A stretch of 64,000 bases of DNA, taken from the NCBI GenBank assembly GCA_014898415.1, contig RCTD01000005.1, forward strand, positions 1,426,001 to 1,490,000, read 5' to 3'. Source of the stretch: Stromatinia cepivora (lineage: Eukaryota; Ascomycota; Leotiomycetes; Helotiales; Sclerotiniaceae). The notes under the pieces are model-generated. The model was not told the origin of the DNA. It made no database searches and worked only from the letters and a program-made list of their open reading frames with translations. The translations under genes were made by a program, and so were the position numbers. Each line of letters starts with the position of its first letter. Position 1 is the stretch's first letter. Below, piece after piece: positions 37,060-50,618 of this stretch.

Positions 37060-38554
37060 CAGAATTAAAACAAAGGTTTTTCAATAATATTCGATTCGAA
37101 TTGATATATTTCAAATTATTAAATAGAACTTATATTATTAAATATATTCGAATCCGAATTTATTAAAGATTATATTCTAATTTGAAATTTATCAAAAGAA
37201 ATTCAATAAATCAATAATATTGATTTTATATTGAAGCTATATATTTATAAAAAATTTAAATATAAATATATTCAATTCAATAAGAAAGTAAATTAGTATT
37301 ATATTGAATGAATACAATTCAATACAAAATCAGAAATTTAAATCAACGAATTTCATTCGAAACCTTTCGAACGATCGAATACTATTTCGAAAATCTTATA
37401 TTAATAATATATATATTATATATAGAATTATATTATATTAGAAATTCAAATAATAATATAAATCAAGTTATTAACAATATTGAAGCTATATTCAATTATA
37501 TATTCGAATATACAGAACTTCAAAGTTATAAAAACTTTATATATAAAATTTATAATATACTAAATCAATATCAAACCGAAACCTTCAATATTCTATTCGA
37601 TTATTCAAAGAATACTATAAATATATCTAATTAAAATAAAATAAATAATTATTCTTTAATATAGAATAATAATTTATTCTATTCTTATAAATTAATAATA
37701 AAAACAAAATTATTATTATAAAAATAGATTATCTAATTTATATTTTTAAGATTAAATCTAATTAAATAAATAAAATTAAATCCTTAAAAGTTATATTTAA
37801 ATGATCTCGTTATTTATAAAGGATAATATAATAATATATTTTATACAAAAATGCTTTAATTTGTTTAAATTCAATATATATTTAATATATTTAAAATTTA
37901 AATTAAAAGGTAATTGATTTATTAATATATTATATATAATAATACTTATTATTATAAATAAAAATAAATTAAGAAATAAAATTCGAAGGATCTATTTTAA
38001 ATGAATATTTTAATTATATAGAATAATTTAATAGGGCAAAATTATATTTAAAAGTGAATAATTTTATACTTTATATTGATGATTCTGAAATAGGATCTGA
38101 AAAATCATTTTATTTTAAATCAAATAGTATAGGTCTTTTTATTAATAATAATCTTTATTTTAAATGTAATGAAAAAAAAAGAATTTTATAAAAATATTAA
38201 AAGAATATTGATTGCTTTTAAATCTATTATAAATATTGATTTAATTAAAAGATTTAAAAAGGTTGATAAATCTGAAAATCTTTGAAATTCTATTAATAAA
38301 ATATATGACGAATATTTATTAGATTTAATAGATCGATATTTTAATAAATTAATAGAATCAAATTCTTCAAATTTTAATAATATTGATGAATATATAAATA
38401 ATATTATATTATTATATATATATTTAAAAGATCTAAATATAAAATTCAAAAGTCTATTATAATTTGGATAATTTTCAATGATTTAAATAATTCATTTGAT
38501 TCTTTTAAATCAAGAAAAATAGAAGAAATATCAAAAGAATTAATAAATAATATA
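37060..38554 (+). mobile_element. Left part of element D (Ty1/copia relic, plus strand)
   Basis: AT-rich sequence between C1 and C2, interrupted by C2 at the GATAT site (38555-38559). It continues after C2 into readable copia gag/protease, so at least its right part is the 5' gag region of D. A plus frame at 37308-37634 is open for 108 codons and less mutated (it keeps several CG dinucleotides) but matches nothing I know. I cannot locate D's 5' LTR, which may be scattered across the older fragments at 23.9-24.35 or 31.4-31.55 kb. Confidence 0.45.
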
Positions 38555-38559
38555 GATAT

Positions 38560-38725
38560 TGTTAACTTTTGGTGCAGAAAGTAATAGTATTATTGACTAT
38601 ATAGATTGAACTAAGGATCTATAATTCTAATAGGAATAGAATTGAGGTTATCCCCAAATATAATTTGTATATCATTATAATTATATAATTTCAATTCTAA
38701 TCCTATAATGATTTCATTTTCAATA
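38560..38725 (-). repeat. LTR of C2 (left)
   Basis: 166 bp starting TGTTAACTTTTGGTGCAGA (intact outer edge) and ending TTTTCAATA (mutated inner edge). Confidence 0.85.
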
Positions 38726-39948
38726 TTCCTTTATTAAGGATATTCTATTCGATTCTTTTAGATTATTAATTCTAATATTTTCTTGAATTTTTCGAAAACA
38801 ATTTTTGTATAAGGTTTTATTATTTTATTGATAATTATATTATATATATTGATATAATTAATAACGATTTTCTCCTTTTTTATCAAATCTTTAATGAAAT
38901 GATAATTGATATTTATATATTTGGATTGTTTATACAAATATAGATTCTTAATTAAAGTTAAAGTATTCTGATTGTTATTAAGTATTTGAATTATATCTTT
39001 ATTCTTTTCAATATAATTTGATCTGAATAAATTTTTGAATATTTATATAATTCATCTTCTTTATTTGATAAATATTATTATTGTAATATATTCTGATTTT
39101 GTATTAGAAATAATTATAGATATTTGTTTCTTGTTAATCTATAATATAAAGCCTTTATAGAATATTACAATTCTTCTTGAAATACTTTTCTGATTATATT
39201 TATCATTAATTTAATCTATACTTGTATATACTTTTATTGTATTATTAAATATATTGTATTCTTTATAAATATCAGATTATATTCTTTTTAATCTGAATTA
39301 TAGTTTCTATTTGATTATTGATTATAGATATCATATCAGATTCTTTAAAGTTATAATATAATGTTTTATTGATTTTATTATAAATTATGAAAATCTTTTA
39401 ATTAAAAATATTATATTTAATCAAGTATATATTATTGAATAAATTATATTTCTTATTTGTTATTGATATTCGTTTATATTTGTTAATTTATCGTTATCGA
39501 TTATTGATCAAAGATAGATATAATCTATTATTAATAATTTTTTAATTTAATGTTATTTATATATAATATTATATTTGATTAATATAATATCGAGATATTC
39601 TTTTTGATTTATAATTAATATATATACTTTTTTATTATAAATAATTCTAATATTTAGGATTTTATTAATCTCTTTTAGATTCTTGATATTAAAACGAATT
39701 GATAGTTTTTCATCGAATTAAATGATTTGCGATAATATATATAATATAATAACGATATTATCGATATATACTAATAATATTATATTACAATCTTTGAATG
39801 TATATAGATATAGATCTATCAAATTTTATATAAAATTTATACTTAAAAGTTTTTTCTTCAATAATTAATTTCAATCCCTTCTAATTTGCTTTAAATTATA
39901 TAGATTTTGTAGGATTTATAATATATATCCCTTTTCAATTTTGATATT

Positions 39949-40140
39949 TTAGAATAATTCGAAATAGATCTCTTTCTTTAAATATAATTCAATAAAGGTA
40001 TTTTTGATATCAAAATATAAATATTCTAAATTTTCTTTTGTAATAATAATTAGGAATAATTTGAATATATTTAATCTTATTGTTAATATAAATATTTCGT
40101 TATAATCTTTTTCTAATATTTGATTAAACTTTTGAACCAT
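39949..40140 (-). pseudogene. Copia reverse transcriptase fragment in C2
   Basis: 63 codons without a stop in the minus frame. It covers the copia RT N-terminal core from the Lys-x-Phe-x-Gln motif to the Phe-Asp-Ile-Lys catalytic-Asp region. Flanking frames are closed by stops. Confidence 0.75.
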
Positions 40141-43100
40141 TAATTTTATTTTAAATCGTTCTATTTTATTATCTTTAATTTTAATTATAAATATCTATTT
40201 TATCGAAATCAAATTATTTCCTTTAAAAAATATATATTCTTCCTAAATATTATTTTGAATTAAAAATATAATTTCCTTTTGGATAATTTCCTTCTATTTT
40301 TCAAAATGTTCTTGATCTGATATTACTTTTTTATAAATTCTTGATATTTTGATTCTCAGAATTTCTTCAATTAGATATATTATATTTTTTATATTATTTA
40401 TATCTATTAATAAAATTATAAAATCTGAAATAATTTTGTTTTTGATATAAAGATTTATTTTATAAATAATTGAAATTATAATTATAATATATTCTATATT
40501 TTCTTGAATTTTGGCTTATATAGATATTATAATCAATACCCTTATAATTTTGCTTTCTCATTTTCCTTTAGAATTTTATTTTATATCTCTTTTCCATTTT
40601 TATATTAGATATTTTAAGGATTCGTTTTTAAAATCCATTATATTTTTTTATTCGATTTCAAATAATTATAAATTTATTTTGCTTTCTAATTTTATTGAAA
40701 TAGATTTATCAACAAAATTTAAAACGATCTTAAATTTTATTTCCAATATAGATTCAAAATCTACAAAAATTGATTTTTAAATTAGAACTTTTGGAATAAT
40801 AAATTCGATATCTGAAGTATCCTTGAAAAAAGATTCTTGATTTGTTTTTTGGATATTGTTATTTTTATTTTCATTGTATATTGGTATTAATATATCTTAT
40901 TTATTTGGTTTCAATTTAATAATTAGAATATTTGATATAATCATTGAATTTGATATAATATCTATTAAAGAAAATACTTAAAACAAAAGTAATATAAATA
41001 TCATATTTGATATTGAAGATGGAGAAGATATTTTATTTGTTATTAATTTATTATGAAGTTTTCGATTTGATTTTATATTTTTTGTTTTTTATAAACTTGA
41101 TTCATAATTTTTTAATTTAAAATTCAAATCTTTTTTTCGATAAAATTCATTTATAATTATTTTGTTTAATCGAAATATATAATCTAATTTTGGAAAATAT
41201 ACTTTGATATATTTATTCATAACTTTTGAATATCTTAGGAATATATTAATTCTCAAAATATCCTGCAATTTGTTATATTTTTATTTTTTCGGAATAATTT
41301 TGAAATTGATATAAATATAACATTTGCTCCCCTAAATTTTGTATATCTTTATATCTAATATTATATTTATAAAAGTTTCTATAAAAAATCGATTTATTTC
41401 ATTTATATCAAGATTAATATTAATATAATTTTTGATATAAATATTATATTTTATAATTTCATTTCAAAACTTTAATAATAATCTAATTTCTTTTAATATT
41501 ATTTTTATATTTATTTCTATAATCCTTATATTCTATTTTATAGATTTGTTTTGATATAAAAAAGCAATTATTATAATTTCGGATTATATACTTAATAATT
41601 ATTCATAAATAGTTTATAAAAGTTCTAATATATTATTAATTCTGATTACAATGATTTTTTCTTTAATAATCAATTCCATCTTCTTTTTTCAAGTTTTTAA
41701 TATTTGAATTATATTGTTTTTTTATTTAAATAATATAATCTAATTTATTTTTATATAATTATTGATAATCAATATAAAATAATAATTCCTTTGAATCGAT
41801 TTTAAGAATGATTTTGCAATATCGAAATATATAAATTCGAATCTTTTTGATTTGTATAAATTCAATTGTTTTGGAATACAATTGATCATTTTAATAAGTA
41901 TATATACTTTATAGATATCTAATTCAATTGGGATTTTTATTAATTTAATTATATTAAATACCTTATATAGATTCTTGATTTTGTTTGAATTTAAATGATT
42001 AAATCTTCGATATCATAATAAATATCTTTCTTTCTTTTTGAATATTAATTTATCATCAATACTTTTAATACTATTAATTATCTCTAAAAAAAGCTTTTTT
42101 CTTAATTATTTTGATATACATTTGAACAAAAAACTATATCCTCATATCCTTTAATTATATATAAAATCATATATATTCTATTTTGTATTTTAATATAAAT
42201 AATTTTTTTATTATTCTTTTTAAAATATATATAATAAAAATTGAATTCCCTTTACAATTCTATTTCGCAAATCCTTTTTCCTAACAACAAATTTACTTTT
42301 AATTTTGATATATATAATACATTTGAAAATAATATCTTAGAATTATCTTTATATATTATATCCATTAAACTCTAATAATAATAATATATTATTTCCTTAT
42401 TAATCTTTATCTTTTATTTAATAATAAAATTTATTAATTTGAATAATAAAAATTGATTAAATATATATAAAGAAATATCTATATTAATATATTATTTATT
42501 AAAGGAAATCTTATTAATAGTTTTCTTTATCAAATTACAATTTTCCTTTATTATATCCTCAATATCGAAATCTGATTCAGAAATATTATTAATAAAATAT
42601 ATTTAATCTTTTTTATTAAAATAAATCTCCTTTAGATTTAATAATCTTTTTCTTTTTTGATAATAAAGATAATTACAAAAGAATTTGTTGATTTATATTA
42701 AATACAAATAATTTTATATATAATGATTTTTCTTTTAATATAAATTACAAATATTATTTGAAATCTCGAAATCTGATTCTTAATATCGAAAAGTATATTT
42801 AGATTCTTTTGTAATTTATATTCATTTTAATTTATCTTTAAAACGAAGTTTTTTAATCTATAAATACTTAATCTTATTATTAATATTAAAACTGATTTGG
42901 ATATTTAATATATTTATTACTTTTTGATAATTGATTAAAAGATTATATATTAAAACTAAAAACAAAGCAATATCTTGATATATTAATCAATAACTTTTGT
43001 TTACAATCTTTAATTTCCTTTTATATTTTTTCAATTTGTTTTAAACTTTGATAATAATTATATCAGAATAAATATCAGATTGAAATTTGAAGTTCTGGAT

Positions 43101-43869
43101 TATCATTATATATATATTGATTATAATTATATTGATTCTAATATATTTTGATTTAAAGTATCTTTAGAATATATATACTATTGAATATTTATTGATAAAG
43201 ATTTCATTATTATTATTAAATATTATATAAATATATAATAATATATTCGTTTCATTCTTTAAATATTCTAATTTCAATTCGATATTATAATATTTACGAT
43301 TATTGATTTTATAAATAAATACTATATTGAATCCTATAATCTATATATATTCATCTAATATTTAATCAATTATATAAAACCATTTTTTCCTTTTCAATTA
43401 TATCTTTATTTATCTAAATTATTATTTATAATTGTTTTGATCAAACTTTGAAGAGTTATTTGATTTTGATATTATAAAGATTTCTTATTGTTTAATAAAT
43501 ATTAAAAATAATCTTCAGATTTTTAAAATAATCTTAAAAAATATATAACAAATAAATCCAAAATAATGAAAAAATATAAAAATAAAACAATAAGAAAATT
43601 CATAAAATTATATTATAATATATTTTTTGTAATTATACAAATTTATTTTTCGCTTTTATTATAATTTTGTATCAATATTATACAAATTGTTCTTCGTTTT
43701 GACCTATAATATTATGAATTATAAACTATATTATCGTATTTCAATTCTATTTCGATAATATTATATAAAAACTCTGATTTTCATTTTGTTTTATTTTTAT
43801 TAATTATATTAATCCTTTCTTAATTTACTTTGCTTTCTAATTACTATTATACAATCAAATCTTATAATC

Positions 43870-44035
43870 TATTAACTTTTGATATAAAAAATAATAATAT
43901 TATTAATTATATAAATTGAATTAAGGATCTATAATTCTAATAGAAGTAGAATTGAGGTTATCCCTAAATATGGTTTGTGCATCATTATGATCACGTGACC
44001 TCAATTCTAATCCTATGATGGCCTCATTTCCAACA
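43870..44035 (-). repeat. LTR of C2 (right)
   Basis: 166 bp. It begins mutated (TATTAACTTTTGATATAA) and ends intact with GATCACGTGACC and GCCTCATTTCCAACA. Confidence 0.85.
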
Positions 44036-44040
44036 GATAT

Positions 44041-45718
44041 TGATATAAATAGATTAATATCTGAATTAATATCTTAAGAATTAAGAATGAAAAATTCAAT
44101 AAAAATAAATAAAGTTATTAAATCATTGAATATTATTTCGAATTGTATATATTATACTAAAAAGGATTATTTAGAAAGTAAATATTTTAAAAAATATTTT
44201 GAACTTTATACTAAAGATTATAATAAGAATAAAAATAATTCAAAAATTAATATAAATCAAATCTATAATAAAAAGAAGAAAAATCATATTAATAAAATAA
44301 ATAAAGAATTAAATAATCAATAAAAAATCAATAAAACATTCAAAAAATCCTTTAAATCTAAATATAAGAAAAATAATAAAAAGAATAATAATAAAAAGAA
44401 TTATAAAAATATAAACCCTAAAGAAACTTTTAATATAAAATATATAAATCAATTATTAATTGATTATTCCAAGGAGGATAACCCTGAATTCGATATAAAT
44501 ATAATGATTTTATTAATAAATCAAAAAAATAAATCTAAAAACAATATAATTTTAGATTCAAAAATAATAAAGTATTATAGCTTTAATAAAGATTGATTTA
44601 TTAATTATTTTGAATACAAGAAATTAAAATTTGTTATAATAATAAATAATAAAGATATTCTTATAAAAGAAATAAATAATATTCCTATAATAATTAATAA
44701 TAAAAAGTTTTATTTAGAAAAGTAAAATATATATCTATTTTAGAATCAATTTTAATTAATATTAAAAAAACTACAAAAAAAGAATAGATTAATTATTTAA
44801 TACCCTTTAAAAGTATATTTAGTTTTAATTATAAATTATTAAATATAACAACAACAACAAAATAGATAAAAAAATATATTCTATTTAAATTATAATATTA
44901 ATTATAAACTCTTATTAAAATATAATTTTAATAAAATTATTAATAATATTAATAATGAAAATTTAAATAAAAAGAAAATTAAAATTAATCATTCAAATAA
45001 TACTAATAATTCGAATAATAATAATATAGATCAAAAAGGATTAAATCTATAATATAAATATCTAAATCATATCAATAAAGATTATACTATAAAATCATTA
45101 AAAATAAAAGATTTAAATATAATAATTGTTTATATACTAAAATATATCAAAATATCAATAAGAAATTATCTGATAAAATAAATATTGATATATATAGATC
45201 TTTAATAATTAATTTAAAAAGAAAAAGATATATAATAACCTTTACAAATTGAGCAACAAAAATCATATAAGTATATTCTATTAAACTTAAATCTAATGTT
45301 TTTGATATATTAAAAGATTTTTATTATTTAATATTAAATCAATTTAATATAAATATCAAAATAATCAGAATAGATACTATTTTTGAATTTAAATTAAATA
45401 AATAGGAATTATTTATTAAATCAAAGAGGATAATAATGGAATATATAAATCTATATATTCATTCCCAAAATAGAATAACCGAAAAATTAAATAGATTTTT
45501 AATAGAAAGATTATTAATCTTTATAAAAGATTTAAATATTCCATTTAATTTATAGCCCTATTTAATAAAAGATATAAATTATATTAAAAATAGAATCTAT
45601 AATAGAATTATTAAAGATCCTGAATTTAAATATATAAAAATCTTGAATTCACTCTTTTATATATTAAAATATAAAGAATGGAAAAATGAAAAATTTGATT
45701 ATAAATTAGAAAAAGGTA
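44041..45718 (+). mobile_element. Middle part of element D: copia gag end, protease and integrase
   Basis: Plus-strand frames continue D after C2. At 44087-44323 a Lys/Asn-rich gag C-terminus is readable. Near 44545-44730 lies the retropepsin region: a Leu-Asp-Ser-Lys where Leu-Asp-Ser-Gly is expected (a G-to-A change), then Asn-Lys-Asp-Trp-Phe-Ile-Asn-Tyr. From about 45170 the copia integrase core is visible (Arg-Tyr-Ile-Ile-Thr-Phe-Thr, then Arg-Ile-Asp-Thr and Leu-Asn-Arg-Phe-Leu with stops). Integrase before RT marks Ty1/copia. The pogo element is inserted within D's integrase C-terminal region. Confidence 0.7.
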
Positions 45719-45720
45719 TA

Positions 45721-45782
45721 ACGTAGTTTATCACCGGGTCGCCAATATCACCGGGTCGCCACTTTTTATACTATTCAATCAC
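45721..45782 (+). repeat. Left TIR of the pogo-type element
   Basis: 62 bp containing two direct copies of TATCACCGGGTCGCCA (45729-45744 and 45746-45761) separated by one base. The paired TIR is at 47510-47571. Confidence 0.9.
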
Positions 45783-47509
45783 CTCAATTTCAACACACGA
45801 TATTTCAACGAATTATTATGAAAACATTATCAAAAGAAGTCCGAATCATCTTAGCTATTGAAGTTATTTGTAAATCTAAAAATCTATTAATTATTAAAAC
45901 TACAAAACTTTATATAATGCTTCGATCTATATTATATGATAAAATCAATGATCGAAATAATCAAATAGAGATTTGAACGAATAATTATAAAATTATAGAA
46001 TTAGAAGAAGAAATGATTGTTCAATATATATTCGATATAGATTCAAAAGGATTTCCATCTAAATTGAAGAATATAGAAAATATAATGAATTATATTCTTG
46101 AATCGAGAAATACGAAATACATTAAAAAGCTGTGGATATATCAATTCGTAAAACATCGAATCGAATTAAAGATATATTTTAATCGTATTTATAACTTTCA
46201 AAAAGCTCTTTATAAAAATCCTAAACTTATTGAAGAATAATTTCGATTAATTACAAATATACAAACGAAATATAGCATTTTGAATAACGATTTCTACAAT
46301 TTCGATGAAATAGACTTTATAATAGGGATTATATATATAATAATGATTATTACTAATATCAAAAGATATAATAGAAATAAATTAGTATAACCAAGCAATC
46401 AAGAATAGATTACAACAATAATATATAGAAATAGAAAAGATGAAACTATTCCCCTATTTCTAATAATTCAAAGATAAATTCATCTCTTCAATTGATATAT
46501 CGAAACGAATCTTTCTGCGGAATGGATTATTAAATCTATATCTAATAGATAAACAAATAATAAAACAGATTTAAAATGATTGAAATATTTCGACAAATAT
46601 ATTAAGAATCGAAGAAAGGGAAAATATTGAATATTGATACTAAATGAATATGAAAATCATAAATCAATAACTTTTCAAATATATTATAAAGAGAACAACA
46701 TTATATATTTATATTTACCACTATATTGAAATTATTTAATTCAATTATTTGATATTAATTGTTTTGATAATCTGAAACATTTATATGGTAATCAAATTAA
46801 TGGATTTATTAAAACATATATCAAGTATATTTCGAAGGTTGAATTCTTTATAGCTTTTAAAATTGTATACGAAAAATCAATCACTTTTTAGAATATGAAA
46901 ACAAGATTTCGAGGAATAGATTTAATCCTATTTAATCCTGAAACTATACTTTCGAAATTAGATATTCGAATTTGTACATCTACCCCCCCCTTTTTCGATC
47001 TAAATCAATAGATCTTTTAAACTTTTTACAATTCAATAGAAGTTCTTTTTCAATCAATATTAATTAAATCTCAAATAATTCGTTATCAATCAAGCTTCCT
47101 TATATCTATATTCGAAATTATATTAGCTTTAACTAAAAATACAGAAAGATTAATTTATAAGAATATACTTTTAAATACAAAGAATCATATACTTCGAACA
47201 ATAAATAAAGTATTAAACAAATATCGATATACAAAAAAAACTCAATTATATTAAGGAGGAATATTTATTGAATAAAAAACTTTTGATATATTATCTCAAC
47301 AAAAAATTGATATTCAAATTCAATATAACGAATCTCAAAAAGAGGGGAATTCTAATAGGGAAGTATCTTTTAATCGATATTATAATAAATATAGAAAAAC
47401 AGAATATAATATAAGAATTTGTTAAAACAATATAATAAATCCTAAATTGTTAGATTCTTAATAGTTTTAATCAATTGATTCAATTGTTATTGAATAATAT
47501 AGATTTAAA

Positions 47510-47571
47510 GTGGTTGAATAGTATAAAAAGTGGCGACCCGGTGATATTGGCGACCCGATGATAAACCACGT
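47510..47571 (-). repeat. Right TIR of the pogo-type element
   Basis: Inverted copy of the left TIR, differing at three transition positions. It has the same tandem 16-bp sub-repeat, one copy carrying CAT for CAC. Confidence 0.9.
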
Positions 47572-47573
47572 TA

Positions 47574-47789
47574 TTAATAAATTATGAATCCTTTAATAAT
47601 TTGTTATTTTATATTCCTAATAAAAATAAGATAATAAATTCAAGAGATTATATTATTAAAAAGAATATCAAATATTATAATGAAAATGATAAAAAAAATA
47701 TTAGTATAAATAATCTTTTTAAAGATTTAACTCTTGAACCTTTAAAAAATAATAATCAAGATGAAAATTATTATAAAAATCATAATATA

Positions 47790-47883
<94 letters not shown>

Positions 47884-47884
47884 T
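47574..47884 (+). mobile_element. Right part of element D with poly-Asn microsatellite
   Basis: After the pogo insertion the copia frame resumes: 47601-47790 reads Phe-Tyr-Ile-Pro-Asn-Lys-Asn-Lys-Ile and Ser-Arg-Asp-Tyr-Ile-Ile, matching the copia integrase C-terminal Ser-Arg-Asp-Val landmark. It then enters an (AAT)n run. Confidence 0.7.
47791..47884. repeat. Trinucleotide microsatellite (AAT)n in the D polyprotein frame
   Basis: About 31 perfect copies of AAT, encoding a polyasparagine run at the end of the integrase/linker region of D. Confidence 0.95.
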
Positions 47885-50188
47885 ATAATTTGTTCTTTGA
47901 AAGTTATATAAATCCTTTAAAGTTTTATCTTCAATTCTTTGTAATCTTTTTATTACAATTATAGTATTATGTTTTTAAAACTATTATTACTTTCTCTAAT
48001 ATATTTCAATCTTTTTTCGAATTGATAATGTATTCGGTTTATGTATTTTTTTAATTTATGTATTTTATATATCTTTATTATATTAAATGTATTGTTTATT
48101 ATAATAATACGAAATCTTTATTTGAAAAAGAGATAATAAACAAAAAATGCTTTTTTCTAAAAGGATTAGATTTTGTATATATTAAATATATTTGAAAGAA
48201 GAAACCCTGTATAATATTATTAGAAAATATTAATTTTATAATAAATCGCTTATTATAGTTTCATTACAAATGATAAATAATCGAAATAGATTTATTCATA
48301 AAAATTATATTATTGAAGAAATTAGAAAATCGATAAACTAAATTTATATAAAAAATAAAGGTTTTTTTTTGTAAATAAAAGAAATATGATTTGATATAAT
48401 TATTCTATAATATAAAAAAAGCTGTATTGATATTAAATATATAAATAAAGAAATTGATAAAATTGATAAAAATATATATAGATTTGTAGTATTATTCTAT
48501 TGGTATATTTAATATAATTTATTGTTTTTCTTATTAATAGTTGTATAATTGTATTAATAGTTTATGGATAAATTAATGAATGAAAATAAATTAGAAGATA
48601 TTTTTAATAAGGAGGATAAAAAGAAAATCTTTGAGGTTTTTTTGATTCGATTCAAGTTGTTGAAATCTGTTTGTATTCTATTATTAAAATTAATATATTG
48701 AAAAATAATTAAAAATAAAATTAAAAGTATTTGAAATATTAATAAAATATTAGTAAAAAAATTATAAATCATTGTATTTCAAATAATCAAAATAAAATTT
48801 ATCAGGAAAACTTTTAAATTGGTTTTTATTAAAAAAATAATATTGAAATCGATTGAATTTCTTGATAACAATGATAAAGATCTATAACAATTTGATATTA
48901 AATTATTGAATTTCAAAAAATTTAAAAAGGAAAAGATTCTGATGATTAATATATTATTTTTGTTTTTAGTAAATTCTGATAAATTAAATCTAATTCCGAA
49001 AACAAATATAATATTATTGATTAAATATTGAAAAGTATCAATAATTCTAATAAAATTAATAATATTTATAATAAAAAAAGCAATAGCTAAAATTAAAGAT
49101 CTCGATTTTTTGAAGAATTCTAATAATAATGATATAAGTATCGTTTTAAATGAATATAATTAATTGATGAAAAAGCTTTTGGATTAATATAACAAATATA
49201 ATAAATTGAATTTTATTGATCGATAATTAAATACTAATAGATCTTTCGGATTTTGATTACGAAATATAGATAAATCTTTTTTTATATTTATTTTTATAAT
49301 AGTTTTATAAATTTTTTATTGGAATTCTATTATCGAGAAATATATTCGATGAAGATTCTATTAATTGATGAAATTAGATATTGATAAGAATTTGAATAAT
49401 ATAGATGAAAATAGATTATTAAAGAAGGTATAAAAGCAAAGGAGATATGAATATTTAATGACGAAATGAAGATGATGTATTTCTAATGATATATTAAAAT
49501 AGATAGATTAAATAAAGGTTTTTTAAATATAAATATTCTAATTTTTTAATATAAATATAAATCTCTTTTATTTTTATAATATATTTTGATAATATTACTT
49601 TTTTGTTTTTCGTTATTATTATAATAACGATATACTTTTTTTTTATAATTCTTTAAATGCTTTTTAATATATATTAAATTTCGTAAAACCTTTTTTATAT
49701 CTTTTATTAATTAATAATCTTTTCATTATATTAAATATTATATTCCTTGTTTTTTTTTGTTATAAAATAATATTTTCTTGACTTCATATTTTATATATTC
49801 TTCGATTTTTTTGACAGATAAAGGATTAATAGTATTTTTATATTTAAATTATGATTTAAATAATAAAATATAAAAGATATTATATATTTTATATAACAAT
49901 AGAAATACTAGTTCATATCTTTACTTATTATTTATAATATTAATAACAATAAAAAGGCTTATAAAACGATTAAAGAATTTTTTTTGGATTATAATTATTT
50001 GATATTCTTAATATTGAATATAACCTTATCATCAATATAGAATTACTAGAATAAATCTTTTTTGTTATTTTTCGATCTTTTCTTTATTAAATTATTCCAA
50101 ATTTCTATTAACTTTGTTTTTTTCTGATTTAACAATTCGATATATTCTTATACAACAAATATCTTTCCTTTAATATCAATATCTTTAC
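47885..50188. other. AT-rich, RIP-like relic DNA, unassigned
   Basis: Where D's reverse transcriptase and RNase H should lie, but I cannot read either with confidence on either strand. A minus frame at 48554-48772 is hydrophobic by composition. Probably a decayed transposon body (rest of D or a different insertion). No LTR pair recognised. Confidence 0.4.
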
Positions 50189-50618
50189 TAATATAATATA
50201 ATATTATATTATATTATATTATATTATTATATTATATTATATTATATTATATTATATTATATTATATTATATTATATTATATTATATTATATTATATTAT
50301 ATTATATTATATATATTATATTATATTATATTATATTATATTATATTATATTATATTATATTATATTATATTATATTATATTATATTATATTATAATATT
50401 ATATTATATTATATTATATTATATTATATTATATTATATTATATTATATTATATTATATTATATTATATTATATTATATTATATTATATTATATTATATT
50501 ATATTATATTATATTATATTATATTATATTATATTATATTATATTATATTATTATATTATATTATATTATATTATATTATATTATATTATATTATATTAT
50601 ATTATATTATATTATATT
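50189..50618. repeat. Very long pentanucleotide microsatellite (ATTAT)n
   Basis: About 430 bp of ATATT in rotation, roughly 85 units, with a few phase slips (near 50223, 50308, 50394 and 50550). It contains no G or C. Confidence 0.95.

Larger units (their letters stand above)
38560..44035 (-). mobile_element. Element C2: full-length Ty1/copia retrotransposon inserted in D
   Basis: 5,476 bp with 166-bp LTRs (38560-38725, 43870-44035) and a GATAT duplication at 38555-38559 and 44036-44040. It is the same family as C1 and aligns along its length, differing mainly by C/T and G/A transitions. The minus frame 39949-40140 is a copia reverse transcriptase start: Gln-Lys-Phe-Asn-Gln-Ile, Asp-Tyr-Asn-Glu-Ile-Phe, Phe-Asp-Ile-Lys-Asn-Thr-Phe and a Glu-Ile-Tyr-Phe end, close to the family's consensus. 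It reads from 44035 to 38560. Confidence 0.87.
45721..47571 (+). mobile_element. Pogo/Fot1-type DNA transposon (Tc1/mariner superfamily), RIP-mutated
   Basis: 1,851 bp between TA duplications (45719-45720 and 47572-47573). Terminal inverted repeats are 62 bp (45721-45782 and 47510-47571) with three mismatches, all transitions, and stay GC-rich. The transposase frame begins at ATG 45818 with an HTH, runs into a CENP-B-type DNA-binding domain (46013-46240: Asp-Ser-Lys-Gly-Phe-Pro, Phe-Asn-Arg-Ile-Tyr) and then a DDE domain to about 47480. Asp-Glu-Ile-Asp-Phe stands in for Asp-Glu-Thr-Gly-Phe. The second motif reads Leu-Asn-Glu-Tyr-Glu-Asn-His where Leu-Asp-Gly-His-Glu-Ser-His is expected, so the catalytic Asp is Asn. 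Many stops; inactive. Confidence 0.88.
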
